A DNA stretch of 64,000 nt, from the NCBI RefSeq assembly GCF_007049795.1, contig NZ_SCFY01000018.1, positions 53,716-117,715 of the forward strand. Direction: 5' to 3'. Below the pieces are notes generated by a model. The model had not been told where the DNA came from and made no database searches. It worked only from the letters and a program-made list of their open reading frames with translations. A program made the position numbers and the translations under genes. Positions 25,214 to 33,676 of this stretch are shown here, piece after piece (position 1 is the first letter of the stretch; each line of letters starts with the position of its first letter). Source of the DNA: Ectopseudomonas mendocina. GTDB lineage: Bacteria > Pseudomonadota > Gammaproteobacteria > Pseudomonadales > Pseudomonadaceae.

Positions 25214-25618
25214 CGCGTAGGGTGGACAACGCGAAGCTTGTCCACCATTGCCCACACAAAAGCCAGCGGAAACTTCCCACTTAACCGGGCACAGCGAGCC
25301 GCCTGGCAATCACCAATGGTGGATGGGAAAAGCGTCATCTACCCTACGCTGAAATACCCACCGCGTAGGGTGGATAACGCAGAGCTTGTCCACCCTGCCA
25401 AGGGTAGGAACAGCTCGTAGGGCGCAGGTTCCGCTCTCGACACGGCCTGGCGGGCTGCTCGCTTCGCGAGCGAGGCCGCCCTACATCAGCAAGTAGTCTG
25501 GGTAGAGCACCCTCAACCGAATGAAACGTTCGGTTTCATACCCGCCATAACCTCTGAAGCCTCGCGCTGACAAAGCCCCCGGATTGCATCCGGGCTACGC
25601 AGGTGCGTGCACGCGGAC
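25214..25618. repeat. Repeat-filled intergenic region
   Basis: No gene seen. Two GGTGGACAA...TTGTCCACC stem-loops preceded by GCGTAGG lie at about 25216-25243 and 25363-25395, with an inverted CTACCCTACGC near 25338. A CCCGGATTGCATCCGGG palindrome is at 25578-25594. GCTCGCTTCGCGAGCGA near 25456 is another short stem. These are dispersed palindromes common in Pseudomonas spacers and they separate the accessory gene from the ABC operon. Confidence 0.6.
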
Positions 25619-25642
25619 AAAAAATCGGGCCTGACGGCCCGA
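25619..25642 (-). terminator. Rho-independent terminator of the sulfonate-type ABC operon
   Basis: Arms TCGGGCC (25625-25631) and GGCCCGA (25636-25642) with a four-base loop are followed on the minus strand by six T residues. It lies 27 bases past the ATPase stop. Confidence 0.8.
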
Positions 25643-25669
25643 AAAAGTACTCCACCTTGAAGAGTTCGT

Positions 25670-26401
25670 TTACAGCACGTGCGACTGGTACAGCTCGGTC
25701 AGCGCCTCGCCGCGCAGGTAGGCCAACTCCGCCGAGCGACGATCACGCGGGCGAGCCAGCGGCACCGCCAGCTCGCGTTGCAGGCGGCTTGGTGTACCGC
25801 CGAGGATCAGTACACGGTCGCTGAGGTAGAAGGCTTCGTCGAGGTCATGGGTGACCAGCAGCACGGCGATTTCGTAGCGGGCGGCCAGCTCCACCACCAG
25901 ATCCTGCAGCTTCATGCGGGTGAAGGCGTCCACCGCGCTGAAGGGTTCATCCAGCAGCAGCACCTGCGGTTTGCCGTACAGCGCACGGGCGATGGCCACG
26001 CGCTGGGCCTGGCCACCGGAGAGGTGTTTGGGCAGCGCGTCGCCACGCCCGTGCAGGCCGACGTCGCGGAGCAGTTGTTCAACCCACTGGTCATCCGCCA
26101 CCCAGCCATCGGCGAAGCCGACGTTCTGCGCCACGCTCAGCCAGGGCATCAGCCGGGGCTCCTGGAACACCACGCCGATACCGCTGCCACGCCCGAAGTT
26201 GAGCAGCGGGTTGAGTTCCAGCCCGCCCTGATAATCCTGATCCAGCCCGGCGGCGATGCGCAGCAGGGTGCTCTTGCCGCAGCCGGAGGGGCCGAGCAGG
26301 CTGACCACTTCGCCAGCGGCCAGGCTCAGGCTGACGTCTTCGAGCACACGTACGTCAGCGAAGGCCTTGTGGATATTCTGCAGTTTCAGCAGCGCACTCA
26401 T
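25670..26401 (-). CDS. Sulfonate-type ABC transporter ATPase
   Basis: A 243-residue ATP-binding subunit of the nitrate/sulfonate/taurine family. Walker A GPSGCGKST, signature LSGGQAQR, Walker B LLLLDEP and THDLDEA are all present. The start at 26401 overlaps the permease stop as ATGA. It belongs with the permease at 26398 and the binding protein at 27232. The substrate is unknown; aliphatic sulfonates or sulfate esters (as for P. putida AtsRBC) are the best guesses from the neighbourhood. Confidence 0.88.
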   Translation of the reverse strand: MSALLKLQNIHKAFADVRVLEDVSLSLAAGEVVSLLGPSGCGKSTLLRIAAGLDQDYQGGLELNPLLNFGRGSGIGVVFQEPRLMPWLSVAQNVGFADGWVADDQWVEQLLRDVGLHGRGDALPKHLSGGQAQRVAIARALYGKPQVLLLDEPFSAVDAFTRMKLQDLVVELAARYEIAVLLVTHDLDEAFYLSDRVLILGGTPSRLQRELAVPLARPRDRRSAELAYLRGEALTELYQSHVL

Positions 26402-27228
26402 GCTCCGTCCTCCCCGCCCTGGAAGCTGTCGCGCCAGCGCAGGGCGCGGGTTTCCCAGGCCTTGAGCAGGCTGTCGCTGAGTTTGCCGAGCAGCGCCAGC
26501 AGCAGGATCGCGGCGATCACCAGATCCGGCCGCGAGGTTTCCCGGCCGTCGCTGAGCAGGTAGCCGAGGCCACGGGTGGCGGCGATCAGTTCGGCGGCGA
26601 CGAGGAACATCCAGCTCAGGCTGAGCGCGCCGCGCAGGCCGATGAACAGGCTCGGCAGCGCAGCGGGCAGCAGAATGCGGCGCACCAGCGCCAGGGACGA
26701 CAGGCCGTAGAGCCGGCCCACTTCCACCAGTTTGCGGTCGATATTGCGGATGCCGGCGAGCAGCGCCAGGTACACCGGGAAGAAGGCGCCAAGGGCGATC
26801 AGCACGATCTTCGGCGTTTCGTCGATGCCCAACCAGAGCAGCAGCAACGGTACCCAGGCCAGACTGGGAATCGCCCGCAACGCCTGGAAGGTCGGTTCCA
26901 GATAGGCTTCGGCGCGGCGGCTGAGGCCCACCCAGGTGCCGATGACGATGGCCAGCGCGGCGCCGATGGCAAAACCGGCGCCGACGCGCAGCAGGCTGGC
27001 GTTCAGGTGCCGCCACAGCTCGCCGCTCTGCGCCAGCAGGTACAGGGTTTGCGCCACCTGGCTCGGCGCGGGCATCTGGTGCGCGGGCAATACGCCGCTG
27101 CGCACCAGGGTTTCCAGCAGAGCCAGAATCAGCAGGGGCACCACCCAACCACGCAGGTCGGTCAGTGCCGGCCGCCAGCCTGGAAGCCGTTCAGCCCAGC
27201 GACCGATGACGAGATTGAGCGCGCCCAT
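26398..27228 (-). CDS. Sulfonate-type ABC transporter permease
   Basis: A 276-residue inner-membrane permease of the SsuC/TauC family. Hydrophobic segments and the coupling loop VEVGRLYGLSSLALVRRI support this. It starts three bases after the binding-protein stop and overlaps the ATPase start. Compared with the ssuC product at 16815 it is a separate paralogue with an extended N-terminus. Confidence 0.87.
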   Translation of the reverse strand: MGALNLVIGRWAERLPGWRPALTDLRGWVVPLLILALLETLVRSGVLPAHQMPAPSQVAQTLYLLAQSGELWRHLNASLLRVGAGFAIGAALAIVIGTWVGLSRRAEAYLEPTFQALRAIPSLAWVPLLLLWLGIDETPKIVLIALGAFFPVYLALLAGIRNIDRKLVEVGRLYGLSSLALVRRILLPAALPSLFIGLRGALSLSWMFLVAAELIAATRGLGYLLSDGRETSRPDLVIAAILLLALLGKLSDSLLKAWETRALRWRDSFQGGEDGA

Positions 27229-27231
27229 CGG

Positions 27232-28224
27232 TCAGTTCCCCGCCTTGGCCACGTTGCTGCCGATCACCTGAGCGGCCAGTTGCGGCTGGATCAGTTGGTC
27301 GACCACCTGAGCGACGTCGGTACCCGGACGCACCAGTTGCTCGTCGAGCTGGATGGGTGCAGAGGCTTTCAGCGCCTTGATGTGTTCGGCGCCCGGCTGC
27401 GGGTTGCTGAAGTCGGTGCGCGACAGTTGCAGCTTGGCCACTTCCAGCGGCAGTTTGGCTTCGTCGGCGAGCAACTGGGCCAGGGCATCGGGGTTGGCGA
27501 TGGCCCACTGGCGCGCCTGCTCATAGGCGGCGATCACCTGTTTGATCAGCTCGGGCTGCTCCTTGGCGAACTTTTCGGTGACGCTGAGCACGCTGTAGCT
27601 GTTGAAGTCGCGGTTGCGATACAGCAGGCGCGAACCGGCCTGCAGCTCGCTGGCGGCCATCAGCGGGTCAAGCCCGGCCCAGGCCTGCACGTCGCCGCGC
27701 TCCAGGGCGACGCGACCGTCTGGGTGTTGCAGGTGGACGATTTCCACGTCGTTCTTGTCCAGCCCGGCCTTCTGCAGGCTTTGCAGGAGGAACAGGAAAG
27801 GGTCGGTGCCCTTGGTGGCGGCGACCTTCTTGCCCTTGAGGTCGGCCAGCGACTGGACGGGCGAGTCCTTGGGCACCACCAGCGCTGTCCACTCCGGGCG
27901 GCTGGCGACGTAGACGGTGTTGATCGGCGCGCCGTTGGCGCGACTGGGCAAGGCGGCCAGGCCGGCAGTAGAGGCGAAATCGGTGCTGCCGCCGTTGAGG
28001 TATTCCAGCGAGCGGTTGCTGCCCTGGCTGAATACCCATTTGACGGCGATGCCCTGCGGCGCGAGGGCTTTTTCCAGCAGGCCCTGTTGCTTGAGCACCA
28101 GGCTGGTGGGGGCGTAGTAGGCGAAGTCCAGGCGGACTTCTTTCGGTGGTGCGGCATGTACGGCGGCTGGCAACCAGGCGGCGAACAGGGCCGCCAGGCC
28201 AACGCGCAAGGCATTCTTCTTCAT
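27232..28224 (-). CDS. Sulfonate/sulfate-ester-type periplasmic binding protein
   Basis: A 330-residue binding protein with a signal peptide (MKKNALRVGLAALFAAWLPAAVHA). I prefer the ATG at 28224 because GAGGAG is then six bases away; the ATG at 28230 abuts it. The mature protein has YAPTSLVLKQQGLLEK, SLADLKGKKVAATKGTDPF and AWAGLDPLMAASE, typical of the SsuA/TauA/AtsR superfamily. It is more distant from SsuA than the protein at 30251 is. It likely captures the ligand after passage through the adjacent OprD-type porin. Confidence 0.87.
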   Translation of the reverse strand: MKKNALRVGLAALFAAWLPAAVHAAPPKEVRLDFAYYAPTSLVLKQQGLLEKALAPQGIAVKWVFSQGSNRSLEYLNGGSTDFASTAGLAALPSRANGAPINTVYVASRPEWTALVVPKDSPVQSLADLKGKKVAATKGTDPFLFLLQSLQKAGLDKNDVEIVHLQHPDGRVALERGDVQAWAGLDPLMAASELQAGSRLLYRNRDFNSYSVLSVTEKFAKEQPELIKQVIAAYEQARQWAIANPDALAQLLADEAKLPLEVAKLQLSRTDFSNPQPGAEHIKALKASAPIQLDEQLVRPGTDVAQVVDQLIQPQLAAQVIGSNVAKAGN

Positions 28225-28252
28225 GGTCATCTCCTCATGGATAAATGGCCTT

Positions 28253-28272
28253 CCGGCCCGTTGGCGGGCCGG
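28253..28272 (-). terminator. Hairpin between porin and binding-protein genes
   Basis: Perfect 8-bp arms CCGGCCCG and CGGGCCGG enclose a TTGG loop in the 77-base gap downstream of the porin gene. Without a strong U-tract it is best read as an attenuator or partial terminator. Confidence 0.5.
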
Positions 28273-28301
28273 TCAGGAGATGTCACAACTGGGTTAGTGG
28301 A

Positions 28302-29621
28302 TCAGAGCAGCGTCAGGGTGTAGCTCAGGATCAAACGGTTTTCGTCGGCGTCGGTGGTGACGTTGCCGCGCTGGGTCGCGTTGCGCCAGGACACGCCGAG
28401 GCCTTTCAGCGGGCCGTCCTGCAGGGTGTAGTCGAGGCGGAAGTCGCGCTCCCACTCTTTCAGGTCACCGTTGGCGGAGTCGACGTTGTCACCCTTGAGG
28501 TAAGCGACGCTGGCCTTCAGACCCGGCACGCCGAGTTTGGTGAAGTCATAGCCGTACTCGGCCAGCCAGGTGCGCTCGCCGGCGTTCTGGAACTTGCCGA
28601 TCTGGCGGTCGGTGATCAGGTAGGACGAGCTGCCGCCGCCCTGGTTGAGGAACGGGAAGGCGCTGTCGCCTTCGACCTGCTGGTAGCCCAGGCTGGCGAA
28701 GTGGCTGCCCAGGGTGTAGGTGAACAGGGCACTCCAGGTCTGGTTGTCGACCTCGCCGGTGCTGCTGTCGCCTGCACGCCAGTAGCCGGCGCTGCGGTAG
28801 CCATCGGCACGGCCGGAGGCGCTGCCGTTCTTGCCGTCGGAGTTGCTGTCGAAGTAACGCAGGTCGGTCTTCAGCGAACCCGGGCCGATCGCCCAGTTGT
28901 GCACCAGGCCGAGGAAGTGCTGTTTGTAGAAGTCTTCCAGGTTGCCGTAGTAGTACTGCAGCGTCAGGTCCTTGGTCAGCTTGTAGTCACCACCGGCGAA
29001 GTAGAACTTGTTGGTGTCGGCATCACCGGTGGCGCCGGCGATACGCAGAGAGATGTCGTCGGTGGAGCTACGAGTCTTGGTGCTTTCCAGCTGGCCCGCG
29101 GTCAGGGTCAGGCCGTCGATCTCGTTGGAGGTGATCTGCCCGCCTTCAAAGGTCTGCGGCAGCAGGCGGCCGTCGTTGAAGGTCACCACTGGCAGCTTCG
29201 GCAACAGCGTGCCGATACGCGCTTCGGTCTTGGACAGGCGTACCTTGGCGGTCACACCGGCCTTGCTGTAGTCGTCCACGGCGCTGCCGTCGCTGTCGAG
29301 CGGGAACAGCTGGCCTGGGGTGCGATCACGGCCGGCCTGGCTCGCGGTGCCGCCGGAGTCCAGCTTCACGCCAAGCAGGCCGATGGCGTCGAGGCCGAAA
29401 CCGACGGTGCCCTGGGTGAAACCGGAGCTGTAGTTGAAGATGAAACCCTGACCCCACTCTTGCGCCTCGCCGTTGTTGTTGGCGGTGTTCTTGTTGTTCA
29501 GGTCGTAATAGAAATTGCGCAGGCCGATGCTGGCCTTGCTGTCTTCGATGAAACCGGCGGCGGTGGCCTGGTTGGCGATGGCGGCCAGCGTGACGGCCAA
29601 GGCCAGGGTGGATTTTTTCAT
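28302..29621 (-). CDS. OprD-family outer membrane porin
   Basis: A 439-residue outer-membrane beta-barrel with signal peptide MKKSTLALAVTLAAIANQATA and mature start AGFIEDSKASIGLRNFYYD, a hallmark of the OprD family. Also typical are the segments RTWLAEYGYDF and the C-terminal LILSYTLTLL, which ends in hydrophobic residues for barrel insertion. Start 29621 has GGAG eight bases upstream. It precedes a sulfonate-type ABC operon on the same strand, so it probably admits a small anionic organosulfur compound. Confidence 0.9.
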   Translation of the reverse strand: MKKSTLALAVTLAAIANQATAAGFIEDSKASIGLRNFYYDLNNKNTANNNGEAQEWGQGFIFNYSSGFTQGTVGFGLDAIGLLGVKLDSGGTASQAGRDRTPGQLFPLDSDGSAVDDYSKAGVTAKVRLSKTEARIGTLLPKLPVVTFNDGRLLPQTFEGGQITSNEIDGLTLTAGQLESTKTRSSTDDISLRIAGATGDADTNKFYFAGGDYKLTKDLTLQYYYGNLEDFYKQHFLGLVHNWAIGPGSLKTDLRYFDSNSDGKNGSASGRADGYRSAGYWRAGDSSTGEVDNQTWSALFTYTLGSHFASLGYQQVEGDSAFPFLNQGGGSSSYLITDRQIGKFQNAGERTWLAEYGYDFTKLGVPGLKASVAYLKGDNVDSANGDLKEWERDFRLDYTLQDGPLKGLGVSWRNATQRGNVTTDADENRLILSYTLTLL

Positions 29622-29721
29622 GCTTGATGCTCCAAGTGCTTTGTGTGCTGTTCTGGGGTTGGCACTGCACAGGGGCTCGGCAGGACAGCGGACATGGCGC
29701 TGGTCTCGGCGGATTGGCATA

Positions 29722-29866
29722 CGAACCTGGTCACGATCTGCTGCGCGTCGGCCATGCTGCGTTGAAACCAGGCTCAAAATGCTCATTTACAGCTCGTAAA
29801 CTGCGCTTTTTCGCCTGGTTTCGCCTTGCCTGACTCTAGCTCGCGAGATCGGGAACAGGTTCTAAG
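29722..29866. repeat. MITE-like repeat with GAACCTG...CAGGTTC ends
   Basis: A roughly 145-bp segment bounded by GAACCTGGTCACGATCT and its imperfect complement AGATCGGGAACAGGTTC. Inside, GAAACCAGGC and GCCTGGTTTC are also inverted around a central AT-rich part. No protein is encoded. A decayed relative lies at 15497-15701. It sits in the porin leader region. Confidence 0.6.
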
Positions 29867-30250
29867 AGCCCCTGATTCGGGCCCGATGCGGTGGTCCGCT
29901 GTCGGCTGGTGGCTAATCTACGAGACGAGCGTTAATCCCTAAAAAGAATTATTTCTCACCTTGTAGTAACTAAAAAGAATATAAGCCTGATCCGATGCAA
30001 CTCGCTGCGTAGGAGCCGATTCATCCGCGAATCCTGCGAGCCACTTCTGACGGCTTGCTTCGCAGCCCGCACAGGGCCCCGCCGCGCCTGACAAACTGGC
30101 CTTAGCTAATTCCTAAAAATTATTTAACAACTGCTTTTTATATCGACTAGCTTCTCTTCACCGGATCACCGGACTTCTTTTTCTAAACACTGAAGTACGC
30201 GTGATCCGCCGCAATCCCATGGCCGGCACGTGTTCGTATCGAGAGCCGCC
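29867..30250. promoter_or_regulatory. Divergent control region of the organosulfur divergon
   Basis: AT-rich patches in a GC-rich background carry AAAAAGAATT at 29941-29950 and AAAAAGAATA at 29972-29981, 22 bases apart edge to edge. A further AT-rich patch (CTAAAAATTATTTAAC) is near 30112-30127. A REP-like half, GTAGGAGCCGATTCATCCGCGA, lies about 30012-30033. The region separates the porin gene (minus) from the binding-protein gene (plus) and probably drives both. Confidence 0.5.
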
Positions 30251-31210
30251 ATGTCCAACACTCATTCCAAACGCAGCACACTGATCGCCGCCTCGCTGGC
30301 CATCGGCCTGCTCGTCGCTCCGCTTACCGAGGCCGCCGAGCAACTGCGCATCGGCTACCAGAAATCCTCCACGCTGATCAGCCTGCTGAAGAGCCAGGGC
30401 ACCCTGGAGAAGGCACTGGCCGATCAGGACATCCAGATCAGTTGGCACGAATTCCCCAACGGCCAACCGCTGCTGGAGGCGCTCAACGTCGGCAATATCG
30501 ACCTCTCCGCAGATGTCGCCGACACCGTGCCGGTATTCGCCCAGGCTGCCGGTGCCGACCTCGCCTACTTCGCTCAGGAAGCGCCCTCTCCCAGCGCCCA
30601 GGCGATCATCGTGCGCGAAGATTCGCCGATCAAAACCCTGGCCGACCTCAAGGGCAAGAAGGTCGCCGTGACCAAGGCAGCCGGCGTGCACTACCTGCTA
30701 ATCGCCGCGCTGAACAAGGCCGGCCTGAAGTTCAGCGACATCGAACCCGCCTACCTGACCCCGGCCGACGGCCGCGCCGCCTTCGAGAACCGCAAGGTGG
30801 ACGCCTGGGTTACCTGGGAACCCTTCCTCAGCGGCGCGCAGCAACAGCTGCCGACGCGCATCCTCGCCGACGGCAAGGGCCTGGCCGACTACCAGCGCTA
30901 TTACCTGACCAGCGCCAAGTTCGCCAAGAGCCACCCGCAGGTGCTGCAGACCGTGTTTGCCGAGCTGGTGAAGACCGGTGACTGGCTGCGCGCCAACCCG
31001 CGCCAGGCCGCCGAAATCCTCGGCCCGCTGTGGGGCAACCTCGACCCGGCCATCGTCGAGAAAGCCAACGCCAAGCGCAGCTACCAGGTGCGTCTGGTGC
31101 AGCCGGACAGCCTCGCCGAGCAGCAGAAGATCGCCGATGCCTTCTACGGCGCCAGCCTGCTGCCGACCTCAGTGGATGCCCGTGAAGTGAGCATCTGGAG
31201 CCCGCAATGA
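30251..31210 (+). CDS. SsuA-like periplasmic binding protein
   Basis: A 319-residue periplasmic binding protein of the aliphatic sulfonate family. It has a signal peptide (STLIAASLAIGLLVAPLTEAA), mature start EQLRIGYQKSSTLISLLKSQG, and DAWVTWEPFLSGA. Start 30251 has GAGAG upstream; an in-frame ATG at 30230 is less likely. It has no permease or ATPase of its own and may feed the transporter encoded at 25670-28224 or SsuBC. Its stop overlaps the next gene as ATGA, so uptake and oxidation of the ligand are coupled. Confidence 0.88.
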   Translation: MSNTHSKRSTLIAASLAIGLLVAPLTEAAEQLRIGYQKSSTLISLLKSQGTLEKALADQDIQISWHEFPNGQPLLEALNVGNIDLSADVADTVPVFAQAAGADLAYFAQEAPSPSAQAIIVREDSPIKTLADLKGKKVAVTKAAGVHYLLIAALNKAGLKFSDIEPAYLTPADGRAAFENRKVDAWVTWEPFLSGAQQQLPTRILADGKGLADYQRYYLTSAKFAKSHPQVLQTVFAELVKTGDWLRANPRQAAEILGPLWGNLDPAIVEKANAKRSYQVRLVQPDSLAEQQKIADAFYGASLLPTSVDAREVSIWSPQ

Positions 31211-32436
31211 GCGCCGAGGCCCGCCTGCATCCCAGCCTGCGCGACGAACCGCTGTTCGCCGCGCACCTGTTCCCCGCGGACTTCGGCAGCCGCACGGCCA
31301 AGGTCGAACGCCTGGCCCGGCGCCTGGCGGCCAGCGCGGTGGAACGTGATCGTGCTGGCGGCAGCGCCCAGGCCGAACGCGAATTGATCCGTGAAAGCGG
31401 CCTGCTGACCCTGGCCGTACCGCAGCAGTACGGCGGTCAGGGCGTGGCCTGGCCGGAAATCTATCGCATCACCCGTTACCTGGCGGCGGTGGACAGCTCG
31501 CTGGCCCACCTGTTTGCCTTCCAGCACCTGCAGGTGGCGACCATCCTGCTGTTCGGCAACCCCGATCAGCAGCGCCACTGGCTGACGCGCACGGTGCAGG
31601 AGCGCTGGTTCTGGGGCAACGCCACCAATGGTCGCGACACCGGCCTCAAACTCAGCTCACGCGAAGAGCATTACGAGCTCAATGGCAGCAAGTCGTTCTG
31701 CTCCGGTGCGCTTGGCGCCGACGCGCTGGTGATCAGCGCACCGCGCGGCAAGAACCCGGAAGATCGGGTGTTCATCGTTCTGCCCAGCCAGCGCGAGGGC
31801 CTGGCGGTGAACAGCGACTGGGACGGCTTCGGCCAGCGCCAGACTGACAGCGGCACGGTGCAGTTCGAGCAGGTATTCGTCGACACCAGCGAGCTGCTCG
31901 GTCCGGTCGGCCCAAGCCCGCGCACCACGCTGCGCGCCTGCCTGTCGCAACTGATCCTCACCCAGCTTTACCTGGGTAACGCCCAGGGCGCGCTGGACGC
32001 AGCGCTGCGCTACACCCGCGAACAGAGCCGCGCCTGGCCAGCATCGGGCGTGGCGAATGCCAGCGATGATCCATTTATCCAGCAGCGTTACGGCGAGCTG
32101 TGGCTGCGTTATCGCAGCGCCCTGCCCCTGGCCGAACACGCCGCCCAGCGCCTGCAAACCGCCTGGGAAAAACCGGCACTGACCGCCGCCGAACGCGCCG
32201 AAGTGGCGCTGGCCATCAGCGAGGCCAAGGTGGTGGCGGTGCGCGCCGCCCTCGACATCACCAGCCAGATTTTCGAAGCCATGGGCGCCCGCGCTACCAG
32301 CTCGCGCTACGGCTTCGACCGCTTCTGGCGCAACGTGCGCGTGCACAGCCTGCACGACCCCATCGACTACAAGGTGCGCGACCTCGGCCACTGGCTGCTC
32401 AGCGGTCAGGGCCCACAAGCGTCGCTGTACAGCTGA
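31207..32436 (+). CDS. DszC/SfnB/SfnC-like flavin monooxygenase (acyl-CoA dehydrogenase fold)
   Basis: A 409-residue protein of acyl-CoA dehydrogenase fold. FGxR-type N-terminal helices are followed by AVPQQYGGQGVAWPEIYRITR, the beta domain (GNATNGRD, LNGSKSFCSGALGADALVIS) and a C-terminal helical bundle ending LHDPIDYKVRDLGHWLL. In this family, members near sulfur genes oxidise organosulfur compounds with FMNH2 and O2 (DszC on dibenzothiophene, SfnC-type proteins in dimethyl sulfone use) rather than acyl-CoA. The gene context argues for such a role. The true substrate is unknown. It is translationally coupled to the preceding binding protein. Confidence 0.8.
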   Translation: MSAEARLHPSLRDEPLFAAHLFPADFGSRTAKVERLARRLAASAVERDRAGGSAQAERELIRESGLLTLAVPQQYGGQGVAWPEIYRITRYLAAVDSSLAHLFAFQHLQVATILLFGNPDQQRHWLTRTVQERWFWGNATNGRDTGLKLSSREEHYELNGSKSFCSGALGADALVISAPRGKNPEDRVFIVLPSQREGLAVNSDWDGFGQRQTDSGTVQFEQVFVDTSELLGPVGPSPRTTLRACLSQLILTQLYLGNAQGALDAALRYTREQSRAWPASGVANASDDPFIQQRYGELWLRYRSALPLAEHAAQRLQTAWEKPALTAAERAEVALAISEAKVVAVRAALDITSQIFEAMGARATSSRYGFDRFWRNVRVHSLHDPIDYKVRDLGHWLLSGQGPQASLYS

Positions 32437-32538
32437 CAAGGAGGTTAGAGCCACAACCAACATGCATGGAAAACCCATATCTCGCATCGACAAAGGCTAA
32501 TCAGCCGCAAAACTGCCAACGACAACGAGGTCAACACA

Positions 32539-33465
32539 ATGAAGATCAAGACCCTATTCGGCGCCGGCGCATTGCTCGCCGCCGCTCTGCTGCAATCGGT
32601 GACGGCGCATGCCGCAAGCGAATACCTGGTCAGCACCGACTGGTTGGAAAAGAACCTGAAAGACCCCAAGGTCCGCATCATCGAAGTCAGTGTGGTGCCC
32701 GGCGTCTACGAACGCGGGCATATTCCCGGCGCGGTGAACTTCGCCTGGCACAGCGACCTGGTCGATCCGGTACGCCGTGACATCGCCAGCCAGGAAGCCT
32801 TCCAGCAACTGCTGCGCAAGGCCGGGGTGAATAACGACAGCACCACGATCATCTACGGTGACAACAACAACTGGTTCGCTGCCTGGGGCGCCTGGGTGTT
32901 CGACGTGTATGGCGTCGACAACGTCAAACTGCTCGACGGTGGCCGCGCCAAGTGGGAAGCCGAAGGCCGCCAGCTGGACAGCCGCGCCAGCACACCGACT
33001 GCCGGTAACGTGACCGTGAAGGCAGCCAACAAGGATCTGCGCGCGTTCCTCCCGGACGTACTCGCAGCCGCCGAGAAGCGCAGCGACACGCAACTGGTGG
33101 ATATCCGCTCGGCTGACGAATACAACGGCAAGGTCTTCGCTCCGCAAGGCGTGCAGGAGCTGGCCGTGCGCGCCGGCCATGTACCGGGCGCAGTGAACGT
33201 GCCCTGGGGCCAGGCGGTCGCTGCTGATGGCACCTTCAAATCGGCTGAAGAGCTGAAGAAGGTCTACGGCGCGGTGGGCATCGACGGCAGCAAGCCGATC
33301 ATCACTTACTGCCGCATCGGCGAGCGCTCCAGCCACACCTGGTTCGCCCTGAAGAAAATCCTCGGCTACGACGTGCGCAACTACGACGGTTCCTGGACCG
33401 AATACGGCAATGCCGTGGGCGTACCGGTGGTTAACGTGGCCGGCACCGTCTGGGGCGGCAAGTAA
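32539..33465 (+). CDS. Periplasmic two-domain rhodanese (sulfurtransferase)
   Basis: A 308-residue exported sulfurtransferase with signal peptide MKIKTLFGAGALLAAALLQS...AHA. It has two rhodanese domains (about 28-145 and 165-305). The N-terminal domain has YGDNN where a catalytic cysteine would sit, so it is structural, as usual. The C-terminal domain carries C258 in the loop CRIGERSS. Members move sulfane sulfur from thiosulfate or 3-mercaptopyruvate to a thiophilic acceptor. GAGGT nine bases upstream fixes the start. It follows the flavoenzyme after 102 bases and precedes a YeeE/YedE permease. Confidence 0.88.
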   Translation: MKIKTLFGAGALLAAALLQSVTAHAASEYLVSTDWLEKNLKDPKVRIIEVSVVPGVYERGHIPGAVNFAWHSDLVDPVRRDIASQEAFQQLLRKAGVNNDSTTIIYGDNNNWFAAWGAWVFDVYGVDNVKLLDGGRAKWEAEGRQLDSRASTPTAGNVTVKAANKDLRAFLPDVLAAAEKRSDTQLVDIRSADEYNGKVFAPQGVQELAVRAGHVPGAVNVPWGQAVAADGTFKSAEELKKVYGAVGIDGSKPIITYCRIGERSSHTWFALKKILGYDVRNYDGSWTEYGNAVGVPVVNVAGTVWGGK

Positions 33466-33480
33466 GCGAACACTCGGTGC

Positions 33481-33512
33481 GGTGGTGAATCACGCGCCAG
33501 CGATTCACCACC
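33481..33512 (+). terminator. Stem-loop after the rhodanese gene
   Basis: Perfect 11-bp arms GGTGGTGAATC and GATTCACCACC surround a ten-base loop, 16 bases past the stop. There is no U-tract. Confidence 0.5.
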
Positions 33513-33544
33513 AACGCGAATTCATCCCCCAAGGCTGATGCTTC

Positions 33545-33594
33545 CTGTAGGAGCGGATTTATCCGCGATTCTCGCGGCTGAAGCCGCTCCTACA
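33545..33594. repeat. REPIN between rhodanese and permease genes
   Basis: CTGTAGGAGCGGATTTATCC faces GCGGCTGAAGCCGCTCCTAC across a short spacer. This is the same family as the units at 12438 and 46415. Confidence 0.8.
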
Positions 33595-33621
33595 AAACAA
33601 ATGTCAGTCACGCAAAACGCG

Positions 33622-33647
33622 GCCCCGGCCTAAACGCCGGGGCATCT
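33622..33647 (+). terminator. GC-rich terminator-like hairpin upstream of the YeeE/YedE gene
   Basis: Arms GCCCCGGC (33622-33629) and GCCGGGGC (33636-33643), six-base loop, followed by ATCTTT. It could end transcription after the rhodanese gene, so the permease may have its own promoter or rely on read-through. Confidence 0.5.
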
Positions 33648-33676
33648 TTCGTCATCACGGTCGGAAAGGACAACCT

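Noticed and set aside
26402..27148. N-terminal extension of the ATPase frame to make a 492-residue protein
   Set aside because: The extra part lies inside the permease gene in another frame; the ATGA overlap at 26398-26401 gives the normal ATPase length.
31207..32436. Naming the flavoenzyme as an acyl-CoA dehydrogenase of fatty acid oxidation
   Set aside because: It is coupled to a sulfonate-type binding protein and has no beta-oxidation neighbours; a DszC/SfnC-like role fits better, although the fold is the same.
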